Assembly (NCBI RefSeq): GCF_004799345.1
Contig: NZ_SSMC01000003.1
Location: 496,001 to 560,000, forward strand
Direction: 5' to 3'
From: Robertkochia marina
Lineage (GTDB): Bacteria; Bacteroidota; Bacteroidia; Flavobacteriales; Flavobacteriaceae
Length of the DNA: 64,000 nucleotides
Positions 27,780 through 36,944 of this stretch are shown piece after piece. Numbering within the stretch: the first letter of the stretch is position 1; each line of letters starts with the position of its first letter. Both the position numbers and the translations under genes were made by a program. Below the pieces are notes generated by a model, which was not told the origin of the DNA, ran no database searches, and saw only the letters and a list, made by a program, of their open reading frames with translations.

Positions 27780-29090
27780 TTATTTTTTCATCAATACAGA
27801 TTTGAATTGTTCGTAATTGTCAATAACCACGTAGTCTTTCTTAAGCGTCATCAGGCTGCTGATCTGCGGGGGTATGGAAAGTTTGCGGTTGAGGGTGGTT
27901 TCTACTTCCTTTTTGAACTTTACAGGATGGGCAGTTTCCAGGAATATCCGCTCTAATTGTGAATCTGCAGCGTGGGTATCGCGTGCCCCCAGGTAACCTA
28001 TGGCACCATGCGGATCGGTCGTATAGTCGTATTCTTCAAGTACGGCCCTCATCGCTGCCCGGGTTTGATCGTCGGTATAGGCCCTGGAGGAAAAGTTCTC
28101 ACTGGTCAGATCCAGCTGTTTCCCATAGATCTTTTCAATACGGACAAAATTGCTGGGATCAGATACATCCATGGCATTGGCTATGGTGGCCCTGGTTGTT
28201 TCCGGTTGGTACACACCTTCTTTCAGGTAGCGTGGTATGGTATCGTTCACATTGGTGGCAGCCACGAAATGATCGATCTTTAGCCCCATTTTTGAAGCGA
28301 GTATCCCGGCGCATATATTACCAAAATTCCCGCTTGGAACTGAAAACAGCACCGGATTGGTGTTGCTGTTTTCCTGTAATTGCCTGATGGCTAAAAAGTA
28401 ATAGAACATCTGTGGCAGCCAACGGGCTACATTGATCGAATTGGCGGAGGTGAGGTTAAAGGATTGCAGTTCCTCATCAAGAAAGGCCGTCTTCACCATA
28501 CGCTGACAATCGTCAAAATTACCTTGTACTTTCAGGGCGGTGATATTTTGGCCAAGGGTGGTCAACTGGCGTTCCTGGATATCACTTACCATGCCGTCGG
28601 GATATAGAATGATGACTTCAACCCCGGGTACTCCAAGAAATCCGTTAGCCACTGCTCCGCCTGTATCACCTGAGGTGGCTACAAGTACCCTTACTGTTTT
28701 ATCGTAAGTATCTTTGTTGAAATATCCAAGACACCGGGCCATGAACCTGGCGCCCACATCCTTGAAGGCCATGGTGGGGCCGTGGAATAACTCCAGGGTA
28801 TGGATACCCTTTGCAAGGGAAACCAGGGGGATATCAAAGTCCAGGGTTTCTTTTACAATGGTTCTCAGGGACGCTTGATCGATCTCCTTTCCAATAAAAG
28901 GTGAGATAACCCGGTAGGCTATTTCTTCGATCGAATAGGCCGGGAGGTTCTCCAGGAATTCAGTTTCCAGCTGTGGTATCTTTTCAGGAAAGTATAATCC
29001 TTTGTCGGGAGCCAGGCCTCTGATCATGGCTTCCCGGAAACTTACAGTTGACTTTTGCTGATGTTGGTCGTTAAGGCTATAGTATTTCAT
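27780..29090 (-). CDS. thrC: Threonine synthase
   Basis: 436 residues, the longer PLP-type threonine synthase found in Bacteria. LFHGPTMAFKDVGARFMAR places the PLP lysine at 110. ATSGDTGGAVANGFLG near 165 binds phosphate, and VPSGNFGNICAG near 265 is the other PLP block. It turns O-phosphohomoserine into threonine. It follows thrB by 12 bp in the order thrA, thrB, thrC, the same as in enterobacteria. Confidence 0.97.
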   Translation of the reverse strand: MKYYSLNDQHQQKSTVSFREAMIRGLAPDKGLYFPEKIPQLETEFLENLPAYSIEEIAYRVISPFIGKEIDQASLRTIVKETLDFDIPLVSLAKGIHTLELFHGPTMAFKDVGARFMARCLGYFNKDTYDKTVRVLVATSGDTGGAVANGFLGVPGVEVIILYPDGMVSDIQERQLTTLGQNITALKVQGNFDDCQRMVKTAFLDEELQSFNLTSANSINVARWLPQMFYYFLAIRQLQENSNTNPVLFSVPSGNFGNICAGILASKMGLKIDHFVAATNVNDTIPRYLKEGVYQPETTRATIANAMDVSDPSNFVRIEKIYGKQLDLTSENFSSRAYTDDQTRAAMRAVLEEYDYTTDPHGAIGYLGARDTHAADSQLERIFLETAHPVKFKKEVETTLNRKLSIPPQISSLMTLKKDYVVIDNYEQFKSVLMKK

Positions 29091-29102
29091 GATTGATGGT
29101 GG

Positions 29103-30026
29103 TTATGAGATAAGACGTGTACCCCTGGAGGCCACTTTAGAGATGTGAAGTTCGGTGGCAACCTTCAGTTCGCCGTAAACAGCATTCATAGCTGCAGCAG
29201 TGTTTTTTGCAATTTCCTCACCCCGACACAGGGCAAATATAGAAGGTCCTGAACCGGAAATGCCGCTGCCCAGGGCTCCGCTTGCAAGGGCTGCGCTTTT
29301 AGCCTTTTTGTAACCGGGAATTAACGGACTTCTCAATGGTTCAACGATCTCATCAACGAGCGATCTGCCCAGAAGATCATAGTTTTCGGTATATAAGGCG
29401 CTCACCAAAGCACCCAGGTTACCCCATTGCCTGATGGCCTTCTTCATGGATACCTGTTGCTTTAGCACGGAGCGGGAGTCAGAGGTTTTGAGTTCGATCT
29501 GAGGGTGAATAACGGCCACAAAAAGTTCTTCGGGTACATGCAGGGGAATTACTTCCAGGGGGTCGTAAGACCTTACAAGGGTAATACCCCCCAGCAGGGC
29601 CGGGGCAACATTGTCTGCGTGCGGGACACCGCTGGAGAGCGCTTCGCCTGCCATGGCAAAAGGGATGAGCTCCTGGGTTGAAAAGGGAGCTCCCAGTAAT
29701 TGGTTCACGCCGTATACAGCTCCGGCAGCGCTGGCAGCACTGCTTCCGATACCGCTGCCGGGTTTGATCTTTTTTTCGATCTCAATGATTACACCCTTAT
29801 CTGAACGGAGAGCCTTAAGTAGGGCTGTGGCTGCTACTCCCGCAACATTTTCTTCAGGCAGTGTGGGCAATTTGGGGCCATGTTTAATGATGATCTCAAC
29901 CCCGGGAGTGTCTTTATGATAAAAATGCATGAGGTCTCCGGTGGTGTCCAGGCATAAACCGAGCACATCAAACCCGCATGAAATGTTGGCTACTGTTGCC
30001 GGACAAAATACACTGATCTTTTCCAT
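29103..30026 (-). CDS. thrB: Homoserine kinase
   Basis: 307 residues, GHMP kinase fold. PGSGIGSSAASAAGAVYG at 89-106 is the ATP-binding glycine-rich loop. The N-terminus VFCPATVANISCGFDVLGL and the C-terminal GSGISGSGPSIFAL are the other two GHMP motifs. It phosphorylates homoserine. It sits three bases after the stop of thrA, so both are tightly co-translated. Confidence 0.97.
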   Translation of the reverse strand: MEKISVFCPATVANISCGFDVLGLCLDTTGDLMHFYHKDTPGVEIIIKHGPKLPTLPEENVAGVAATALLKALRSDKGVIIEIEKKIKPGSGIGSSAASAAGAVYGVNQLLGAPFSTQELIPFAMAGEALSSGVPHADNVAPALLGGITLVRSYDPLEVIPLHVPEELFVAVIHPQIELKTSDSRSVLKQQVSMKKAIRQWGNLGALVSALYTENYDLLGRSLVDEIVEPLRSPLIPGYKKAKSAALASGALGSGISGSGPSIFALCRGEEIAKNTAAAMNAVYGELKVATELHISKVASRGTRLIS

Positions 30027-30029
30027 AGG

Positions 30030-32474
30030 TTAATTGTTAACGGTTCTGATGATGTCTGCGAAAATTCCTGAGGCCGTAACTTCAGCACCGGCCCCCGCAC
30101 CTTTAATGTTCAGTGGTTGTTCAGGATAGCGGTCTGTGTAAAACAGTACAATATTGTCTTTACCTTCCAGGTTGTAAAAAGGGTGGTCGGCCGGGATTTC
30201 CTTCAGTCCAACGCTGGCTTTACCACGATTAAAGCTGGCTACATATTTCAGTTTACAGTTCTTCTCATCGGCCTTTTTGAGAAGTTGCTCAAAATGCGAT
30301 CTGTTTTGCTGTATAACTTCCAGGAAGGCATCAACACTATCAGTCTTGAGGGCTCCCTCCGGTAAGAAGTCATTACTCTCAATATCGTCCAGTTCCAGGT
30401 GATAACCACTCTCGCGGGCAAGGATGAGTATTTTTCGCATCACGTCGATACCGCTGAGGTCGATACGCGGATCCGGCTCGGTGTACCCTTCTTCCATGGC
30501 TTGCTTCACGACCTGATCGAAGGTCGTTGAATGATCGTAATGGTTGAAAATAAAATTCAGACTTCCCGATAAAACGGCTTCGATCTGATTGATTTTGTCG
30601 CCCGATATTACCAGGTTCTTGAGGGTGTCTAATACCGGTAAGCCGGCACCGACATTGGTTTCAAAAAGAAAGGGTGTGTTGTATTTTCTCGAGAGATCCT
30701 TCAGGTCTTTATAGTGATCATAATCTGAAGAAGCTGCTATCTTATTACAAGTTACCACGGCTACGCTTGAAGAAAGATATTCAGCATAGGAAAATGCCAC
30801 CTCCCGATTTGCGGTGATGTCCACGAATACACTGTTACGGAGATTAAACGCTTTGATCTTTTGTCTGAATTGCTCAGGACAGGCTTTTTCGCCCTCGTTT
30901 AGTGATGCCTCCCAGGTATCCAGGGCGATCCCCTGGTCATTAAAGATCATGGTTCTTGAATTGGCCAGTCCGGTAACCCTGACATTGATCTTTAACTCCT
31001 CTTTTAAATATTTTTTCTGAGCGCGAACCTGTTCCAGGAAACGTTTACCTACATTTCCGGCTCCCATCACAAATAAGTTTAATTGCTTGACCTGTTCTTC
31101 AAAAAATGCCTCATGCAGGGTGTTCAGGGCTTTTTTTACATCCTTATCAGCAATAACAGCAGAGATATTCCTTTCAGAGGCACCCTGTGCTATGGCACGA
31201 ACATTTACATTATTCTTTCCTAAGGCACTGAACATACGCCCGCTCAATCCCTGGTAACTTTTCATCCGGTCGCCTACCAGCGCTATAATACTCAGGTCTT
31301 GTTCAATGACAGGTTTATAGACCTTGTTCTCTGAGATCTCATTTTGAAATTCAGCACTTATTAATTCTTCGGCCTTTTCGGCATCGTCGTTAGAGATGCC
31401 AACACAGATAGAATGCTCTGAAGAGGCCTGGGTGATCAGGATGATATTGATGTTCCCGTTGGAAAGCGTTTGGAAAAACCTGTGTGAGGTTCCCGGAATA
31501 CCAATAAGACCGGGCCCTTCCAGAGAAAGCAGGGAGATCTTTCCAATACGACTGATACCTCTGACGGCACGTTTGGCGCCGTTGGAATTGTGTGATACCC
31601 GTGTTCCGGGGGCATCAGGATCAAAGGTATTCTTGATCAGTATAGGGATCTGTTTTTCCAGTACCGGCTGAATGCTGGGCGGGTAGAGCACCTTCGCTCC
31701 AAAATGCGACAGCTCCATGGCTTCTTCATAAGAAATAAGCGGAATGGCAAAGGCCTGTTTTACCATACGGGGGTCTGCAGTGTACATACCACTCACATCG
31801 GTCCATATTTCCAGTTCTTCAGCATGGAGTGCAGCAGCAAAAATAGCGGCCGTATAGTCAGAGCCGCCTCTGCCCAGGGTAGTGGTGTATCCGTTGGAGG
31901 ACGAAGCGATAAACCCGGGGAATACCCTGATCTCTTTGGCTGTTGTGTCTATGTTGTCCTGAATAAGTTTAAAGGTAAGAGGAAGGTTTACAGTGGCATT
32001 GCCAAATTTTTCATTGGTTTTTATCACAGCTTTGCTGTCTCCCAGGGTGCTCGGCAATCCTTTTGATTTAAAAAATTCGTTGATGAGATAAGAAGAGAAT
32101 TGCTCTCCGTAACTCATAACTTTATCTTTTAGCCGCGGAGTGGTTTCACCGATCAGGTAGGCGCCCTCCAGGAGTGTTTCCAGTTTATTTACCTCTCGTT
32201 TGATATAACTTATAAGTGCTCCGTGAAGGGCCACCGGAAAAAGTTCTTCGATGGTGGTTATATGAAGTTGTTCCAGGTTATGAAGATCTTCTTCAAATGC
32301 GCGGTCTTCTGAAGCTGCACGATGAAGGGCGGCCTCGAGAAGGTTGGTAACCCCCGACATGGCCGATACCACCACCAAAGTGTTTTGGTACTGATCGCTG
32401 TTCAGTATTTGATGTACCTTTCTGATATTCTGTGCGCTGCCTACGGAGGTTCCACCAAATTTTAATATTTTCAT
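30030..32474 (-). CDS. thrA: Bifunctional aspartate kinase/homoserine dehydrogenase I
   Basis: 814 residues. The aspartokinase part starts KFGGTSVG at 5-12. Two ACT regulatory modules lie in the middle (around 315-460; VGDRMKSYQGLSGRMFSALG is in the second). The homoserine dehydrogenase part starts at FVMGAGNVGKRFLEQV. It catalyses the first and third steps of threonine synthesis, and ACT domains suggest feedback control by threonine. It is preceded by a leader peptide and RNA elements described separately, so transcription or translation also appears to be controlled by threonine supply. Confidence 0.97.
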   Translation of the reverse strand: MKILKFGGTSVGSAQNIRKVHQILNSDQYQNTLVVVSAMSGVTNLLEAALHRAASEDRAFEEDLHNLEQLHITTIEELFPVALHGALISYIKREVNKLETLLEGAYLIGETTPRLKDKVMSYGEQFSSYLINEFFKSKGLPSTLGDSKAVIKTNEKFGNATVNLPLTFKLIQDNIDTTAKEIRVFPGFIASSSNGYTTTLGRGGSDYTAAIFAAALHAEELEIWTDVSGMYTADPRMVKQAFAIPLISYEEAMELSHFGAKVLYPPSIQPVLEKQIPILIKNTFDPDAPGTRVSHNSNGAKRAVRGISRIGKISLLSLEGPGLIGIPGTSHRFFQTLSNGNINIILITQASSEHSICVGISNDDAEKAEELISAEFQNEISENKVYKPVIEQDLSIIALVGDRMKSYQGLSGRMFSALGKNNVNVRAIAQGASERNISAVIADKDVKKALNTLHEAFFEEQVKQLNLFVMGAGNVGKRFLEQVRAQKKYLKEELKINVRVTGLANSRTMIFNDQGIALDTWEASLNEGEKACPEQFRQKIKAFNLRNSVFVDITANREVAFSYAEYLSSSVAVVTCNKIAASSDYDHYKDLKDLSRKYNTPFLFETNVGAGLPVLDTLKNLVISGDKINQIEAVLSGSLNFIFNHYDHSTTFDQVVKQAMEEGYTEPDPRIDLSGIDVMRKILILARESGYHLELDDIESNDFLPEGALKTDSVDAFLEVIQQNRSHFEQLLKKADEKNCKLKYVASFNRGKASVGLKEIPADHPFYNLEGKDNIVLFYTDRYPEQPLNIKGAGAGAEVTASGIFADIIRTVNN

Positions 32475-32483
32475 GATGTAATT

Positions 32484-32533
32484 GGTTTGGTAAAATTGGA
32501 TAATATATTGGGTGGTTTGGTGAGTGCCAAACC
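32484..32533 (-). promoter_or_regulatory. Competing GGTTTGG/CCAAACC pairings in the thrA leader
   Basis: On the minus strand GGTTTGG (32533-32527) can pair with a CCAAACC six bases later (32520-32514). It can also pair with a second CCAAACC at 32490-32484, 10-16 bases before the thrA ATG. The two pairings exclude each other. The first hairpin has no U-run after it, so control of translation initiation seems more likely than termination. This is a prediction from the sequence. Confidence 0.55.
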
Positions 32534-32565
32534 TTAAATACGGTTCATATGTGAATAAGTACCCC

Positions 32566-32664
32566 CTAGGGGGTGATGGTGGTGAAGGTGGTAATAATGA
32601 ACATGCCGCAGTAGCTTCCGGAATGGAAGCGGGATTGGGTTGTATTTAGAAGAATTGCCGGCAT
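32566..32664 (-). CDS. thrL: Threonine/isoleucine-rich leader peptide of the thr operon
   Basis: A 32-codon frame from the ATG at 32664 ends in MFIITTFTTITP and a TAG at 32566. Five of the last eight codons are threonine (all ACC), and three isoleucines lie nearby, which is the composition of the thrL attenuator peptide of enterobacteria, where Thr and Ile supply is sensed. An internal ATG at 32604 would give only the 12-residue Thr/Ile part. The frame begins about 13 bases after the predicted transcription start and is followed by CCCCCTAGGGGG and the competing stems. This ORF is too short for normal gene finding and lies only in the leader of thrA. Confidence 0.7.
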   Translation of the reverse strand: MPAILLNTTQSRFHSGSYCGMFIITTFTTITP

Positions 32665-32682
32665 GGATTACATTTCTTAATT

Positions 32683-32713
32683 CAAATGTAGGTGTTTAAA
32701 TTTTCCCTGCAAA
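32683..32713 (-). promoter_or_regulatory. Promoter of the thr operon
   Basis: On the minus strand, TTTG at 32713-32710 and TACATTTG at 32690-32683 are 19 bp apart, a full match to the Bacteroidota -33/-7 pattern. It predicts a start near 32677, just upstream of the leader peptide ATG at 32664. Confidence 0.75.
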
Positions 32714-32765
32714 TTTTAAGAGAAAAATTAAGGATTTCATAAAATACCTGAAGATATATTGATAA

Positions 32766-34280
32766 ATGAAAATATTTAATGCCGAACAGATACGAAGGGC
32801 TGATAAAGTTACAATCGAGAATCAGCACATAAGCAGTTTGCAATTAATGGAGAGGGCGGGATACCGGCTCTTTCGCAAGCTTCATGAAAACTATATCCCC
32901 CTGAAAGGGAAGGTTTGGGTGTTTTGTGGTATGGGAAATAACGGGGGTGATGGATTGGTGATCGCCAGGCACTTGTATGAGGCGAAACAGGAGGTGGTGG
33001 TGGTATTGGTAAATTTTTCTGATCGCCGGTCTGAAGATATGCAGGCCAACCTGGACAGGGTAGCGGCATTGGATATTGCCATTACCGAATTCAGGGAGAC
33101 TTCTTCTTTTCCCGAGATCATTGCTGACGACCTGGTGATCGATGCGGTGTTCGGAATAGGATTGAGCAGAAGACCGGCAGCCTGGGTAGAGCGTCTGATT
33201 TTAAATATTAATACCTGCCCTGCCAGGGTAGTTGCTGTTGATCTGCCATCGGGGATGATGATGGATGGTATTGAGGGCGAAACCGCAGCGGTGATCAAAG
33301 CAGATCACACCTATACCTTTCAAACGCCTAAATTGCCATTGTTGCTTCCGGGTTCAGGAAAGTACAGTCGTAACTGGAGCATTATCGCGATCGATCAGGA
33401 TCCTGATTTCCTGGCTTCAGAACCAACCTTCTTTTATTATACAGACGAAAAGGAGATGGTAAAACTCCTGGAAGAGCGACCCAGGTTTTCTCATAAAGGA
33501 AGCTACGGTCATGCCTTTATCTGCGGGGGTAGTTACGGAAAGGTCGGTGCTGCTCTGATGTGTGCAGAAGCGGCGCTTACCGCAGGAAGCGGCCTGGTTT
33601 CAGCCCTCGTGCCGCGTTGTGGATATCAGGTGTTACAGACCTCTGTTCCGGAGGTTATGTGTGTGCCAACTTCCGATGAAGACCTGATAACAGGTATACA
33701 GCCGGAATTCACACCCGATACCGTAGCCCTGGGGCCCGGAATGGGGAAAGATGAGCAGACCTTCAGGGCAGTAATGGAGTTTCTGAACACTTATCATGGC
33801 TACCTGGTGTTGGATGCTGATGGACTTAATATCCTGGCCGAACATCCGGAAATGTGGGATGCTCTTCCCGGCCAAACAGTCATAACGCCTCACCCCGGAG
33901 AGTTTAAAAGATTGGTGGGAGCCTGGAAAGACGACAACGAATGCTTAGAGATGGCCATGCAATTGGCTAAAAGGCGAAATGTCATCGTTGTTCTGAAAGG
34001 AGCTTATACCCTGGTGACCGATGGTGATGGCGTTTATTTTAATTCAACCGGAAATCCAGGGATGGCAACCGGGGGCAGTGGAGATGTGCTTACAGGTATT
34101 ATTGCTTCACTTTTAGGGCAGGATTATGCGCCTTTGGAAGCAACCAGGCTGGGAGTTTTTCTACACGGCTTAAGTGCCGATATCGCCATAAGAGATACTT
34201 CGGTCTGGGCGCTTAAAGCTACGGATATCATTGATTACCTTGGAGATGCTTTCCTGTTTCTGCAGTCTTTGAAGCGTTAA
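32766..34280 (+). CDS. nnrD: Bifunctional NAD(P)H-hydrate epimerase/dehydratase
   Basis: 504 residues. The N-terminal YjeF-N epimerase part (about 1-215) has GNNGGDGLVIARHL at 57-70 and AVDLPSGM near 157. The C-terminal ADP/ATP-dependent dehydratase part has GSYGKVGAALMCAEAALTAG, ITPHPGEFKRL and GNPGMATGGSGDVLTGI. Together they repair hydrated NADH and NADPH. The fused form is standard in bacteria. It is divergent from the thr operon, and the start is 101 bp from the leader peptide start. Confidence 0.96.
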   Translation: MKIFNAEQIRRADKVTIENQHISSLQLMERAGYRLFRKLHENYIPLKGKVWVFCGMGNNGGDGLVIARHLYEAKQEVVVVLVNFSDRRSEDMQANLDRVAALDIAITEFRETSSFPEIIADDLVIDAVFGIGLSRRPAAWVERLILNINTCPARVVAVDLPSGMMMDGIEGETAAVIKADHTYTFQTPKLPLLLPGSGKYSRNWSIIAIDQDPDFLASEPTFFYYTDEKEMVKLLEERPRFSHKGSYGHAFICGGSYGKVGAALMCAEAALTAGSGLVSALVPRCGYQVLQTSVPEVMCVPTSDEDLITGIQPEFTPDTVALGPGMGKDEQTFRAVMEFLNTYHGYLVLDADGLNILAEHPEMWDALPGQTVITPHPGEFKRLVGAWKDDNECLEMAMQLAKRRNVIVVLKGAYTLVTDGDGVYFNSTGNPGMATGGSGDVLTGIIASLLGQDYAPLEATRLGVFLHGLSADIAIRDTSVWALKATDIIDYLGDAFLFLQSLKR

Positions 34281-34535
34281 GGAGTCGGTAGTATTCAATA
34301 CCTTTGTACGGCTAACCCGAATACTGAAAACAAAGGACTGAGTTCTGTTAAATAATTCGTTGAAAAGTAGTTGTCTGAAAAGTCAAGTTTTGTTTTCTTC
34401 GCAGAAATTTTTCGGAAACCGGGATATAAGACGCTGAGTGCCTTTGCGAGATCCATCAGGACTATAATGGGGAGACAGGGATAGGCAATCGATCGGGTTC
34501 AGAGTCAGCATACAGAAACAACCTAAAACAGGATC

Positions 34536-36047
34536 ATGAGTAAAATCTTTTACATTTCTTCAGAAGTATTGACGCTTCAAATGGTGAATGCCATAATTTC
34601 AGAAAAACGCAGTTTGAAATTATCGGAAGATGCGACTCAAAAGATCGTCACCTGCAGGGAATACCTGGATGCCAAAATGACTGCCGAGCAACGGCCTGTC
34701 TATGGTATAAATACCGGGTTCGGATCTCTGTGTAATATTAAGATCTCCGGAGAACACCTGAGTAATTTACAGGAAAATCTTGTGATGTCACATGCCTGCG
34801 GTGCAGGAGAAAAGATTCCTCCACAGATCGTAAAACTCATGTTGCTGCTTAAGATTCAGTCATTGTCATATGGTCATTCGGGTGTGCAACTGGAGACTGT
34901 TCAAAGACTGATCGATTTTTATAACCATGACATTCTTCCGGTGGTTTATTCACAAGGGTCTTTGGGGGCTTCAGGCGACCTGGCTCCTTTGGCTCATCTT
35001 GCCTTGCCATTACTGGGAAAGGGGGAGGTCTATCAAAACGGCCGGATCAAAGCGGCAGAGGAGGTGTTAAAGGAATACGGTTGGGAGGCCATTACTCTTC
35101 AGTCGAAAGAGGGTCTTGCCCTGCTTAACGGAACCCAGTTCATGGGGGCATTTGGAGTCTGGTGTTTGCTTCAAGGCTATAAGCTATCTTATTTGTCAGA
35201 TCTCATAGGTACTGTATCTCTGGAAGCCTTTGATGGCAGGCCGGAGCCATTTAATAAATTGATTCACCAGGTAAGACCTCATAAAGGACAATTAACCACT
35301 GCTGCGAGGGTGCTGGAATTTCTTGAAGGAAGTGAGCTGTCGATGCAGGACAAAGTACACGTTCAGGATCCTTACTCCTTTAGATGCATACCCCAGGTAC
35401 ATGGCGCCTCTAAGGATGCTTTAGCACATGTAAAGCATGTGTTTACGACCGAAATGAATGCTGTAACAGATAATCCCAATGTTTTTGCAGAAGAAGATGA
35501 GATCATTTCGGGAGGTAATTTCCATGGGCAGCCTCTTGCCCTTGCACTGGATTACTTAGGGATTGCTTTGTCTGAGTTGGGAAGTATCTCAGAGCGCAGA
35601 ACCTATCAATTGATTTCCGGACTCAGAGGTTTGCCGGCATTTCTGGTGAATGACCCCGGCCTGCATTCCGGGTTTATGATCCCGCAATACACTGCTGCAA
35701 GTATAGTAAGCCAGAATAAACAATTGGCTACCCCGGCCAGTGTAGATAGTATTGTTTCCTCTAACGGACAGGAAGACCATGTGAGTATGGGGGCTAATGC
35801 AGCAACCAAATGTTATCGTATACTTGAAAACTTAAAGACCATTCTGGGTATTGAGCTTATGAATGCAGCTCAGGCCATGGCATTTAGAAGACCTTTAAAA
35901 AGTTCTGAACTGATCGAGTCGTTCTTAGAAACCTATACCCAATATGTTCCTTTTGTTGATAGAGACAGGGTGTTGCACAATGATATTGAAAAAAGCGTCG
36001 AGTTCCTGGATGAATTTATTTTGAACGACGAAATGCTTGAATATTAG
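34536..36047 (+). CDS. hutH: Histidine ammonia-lyase
   Basis: 503 residues. The MIO cofactor forms from A145-S146-G147 in GASGDLAPLAH. NTGFGSLCNI near the N-terminus, LVMSHACGAGE (the SH pair typical of histidine lyases) and the C-terminal QEDHVSMGANA agree with HutH, although related aromatic lyases share these blocks. It converts histidine to urocanate. The other hut genes are not near, so it is an orphan here. It lies after a 255-bp gap without visible promoter boxes and its 3' end overlaps the next gene antisense by 32 bp. Confidence 0.88.
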   Translation: MSKIFYISSEVLTLQMVNAIISEKRSLKLSEDATQKIVTCREYLDAKMTAEQRPVYGINTGFGSLCNIKISGEHLSNLQENLVMSHACGAGEKIPPQIVKLMLLLKIQSLSYGHSGVQLETVQRLIDFYNHDILPVVYSQGSLGASGDLAPLAHLALPLLGKGEVYQNGRIKAAEEVLKEYGWEAITLQSKEGLALLNGTQFMGAFGVWCLLQGYKLSYLSDLIGTVSLEAFDGRPEPFNKLIHQVRPHKGQLTTAARVLEFLEGSELSMQDKVHVQDPYSFRCIPQVHGASKDALAHVKHVFTTEMNAVTDNPNVFAEEDEIISGGNFHGQPLALALDYLGIALSELGSISERRTYQLISGLRGLPAFLVNDPGLHSGFMIPQYTAASIVSQNKQLATPASVDSIVSSNGQEDHVSMGANAATKCYRILENLKTILGIELMNAAQAMAFRRPLKSSELIESFLETYTQYVPFVDRDRVLHNDIEKSVEFLDEFILNDEMLEY

Positions 36048-36420
36048 AGCGGGTTTTTAAATGTTGTCTTGACCATTCAAGAGCGTCTTCCATGCTTAGG
36101 AAAAATCCACATGGTTTTTTAAAGAAGAGTTTTTCAATGGCAAAACTGAGTCGCTGAGCCGGAGTTTTAGCCACCACGGCATAGGCCTGAAGTCCATCCT
36201 GCAGATTCGCAACCTCTTTGTGCATAAAAGGATTGAAAGAATAGGAATTGATACGGTGAGAGATATAGGCGAAGTTTTCATCGCCAAACTGCTGTTGGCA
36301 AAAGGAAAATATTTCAGACTCCTGTTCCTGGGTAAGGTCAATACCCTCATTGATGATGCCTATTGCGACATTGCCATGAAATTCCAGGGTCCCAAAATCC
36401 AGGACGATCCTCTTAATCAT
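36016..36420 (-). CDS. STAS/SpoIIAA-like family protein (paralogue 1)
   Basis: 134 residues, no signal peptide. It resembles the small STAS/SEC14-like proteins annotated in flavobacteria, by the repeated VAIGIINEGIDLT, FAYISHRINSYSFNP and the C-terminal EDALEWSRQHL. Its neighbour at 36510-36905 has the same order of motifs, so the two are diverged tandem paralogues. The function is unknown. The reading frame overlaps hutH on the other strand by 32 bp. Confidence 0.6.
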   Translation of the reverse strand: MIKRIVLDFGTLEFHGNVAIGIINEGIDLTQEQESEIFSFCQQQFGDENFAYISHRINSYSFNPFMHKEVANLQDGLQAYAVVAKTPAQRLSFAIEKLFFKKPCGFFLSMEDALEWSRQHLKTRSNIQAFRRSK

Positions 36421-36509
36421 TACTCGGTAGGTGTTGTAGCTAGTTCGTAATGCCCTAAAAATACGCCAGGTAAGAGCAGAAGAAAAATGAAATCGTATAA
36501 AGGGTCAAT

Positions 36510-36905
36510 TTAGTCGACCATGGAATTAGCCCAAGAAATTGCCTCTAGAATAGTTGGGAAAATTCTGATGTTTCCTGAGTAAAATACTTTCTCAATTTGA
36601 AAATTCTGTCGGAAGGATTCTTTTTCGGTGACTACGGCAATACCCTTTAAGGTTTTTATTTCCAGGAGATAGGGGTATACCGTAGGATCTATAGAATAAG
36701 AATTTACCCGATAGGAGATGTATACGAAATCTTTGGTGGAAAAATATTTCTCATACAACAAGACGAGGGAGGAAAGCTGTTCAAGTTTTAGGTTAGCGCC
36801 CTCAGAAATGATCCCGATAACAAAACCGGGATATATGTAAAAGGTACCGGTATCAATTTTTTCGGTATCGATCAATTTTTCGGGAAATGGGGGGAAAGCT
36901 TCCAT
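36510..36905 (-). CDS. STAS/SpoIIAA-like family protein (paralogue 2)
   Basis: 131 residues, no signal peptide. It is a paralogue of the 36016-36420 protein: FVIGIISEGANLKLEQ matches VAIGIINEGIDLTQEQ, FVYISYRVNSYSIDP matches FAYISHRINSYSFNP, and the ends TILEAISWANSMV and SMEDALEWSRQHL agree. It lies 39 bp downstream of the RimB-RimK gene on the same strand and might belong to its transcript. No function known. Confidence 0.6.
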   Translation of the reverse strand: MEAFPPFPEKLIDTEKIDTGTFYIYPGFVIGIISEGANLKLEQLSSLVLLYEKYFSTKDFVYISYRVNSYSIDPTVYPYLLEIKTLKGIAVVTEKESFRQNFQIEKVFYSGNIRIFPTILEAISWANSMVD

Positions 36906-36944
36906 TTTAAAACAGGTCGTATGGTGGGTTAATTCAGTGTATTC

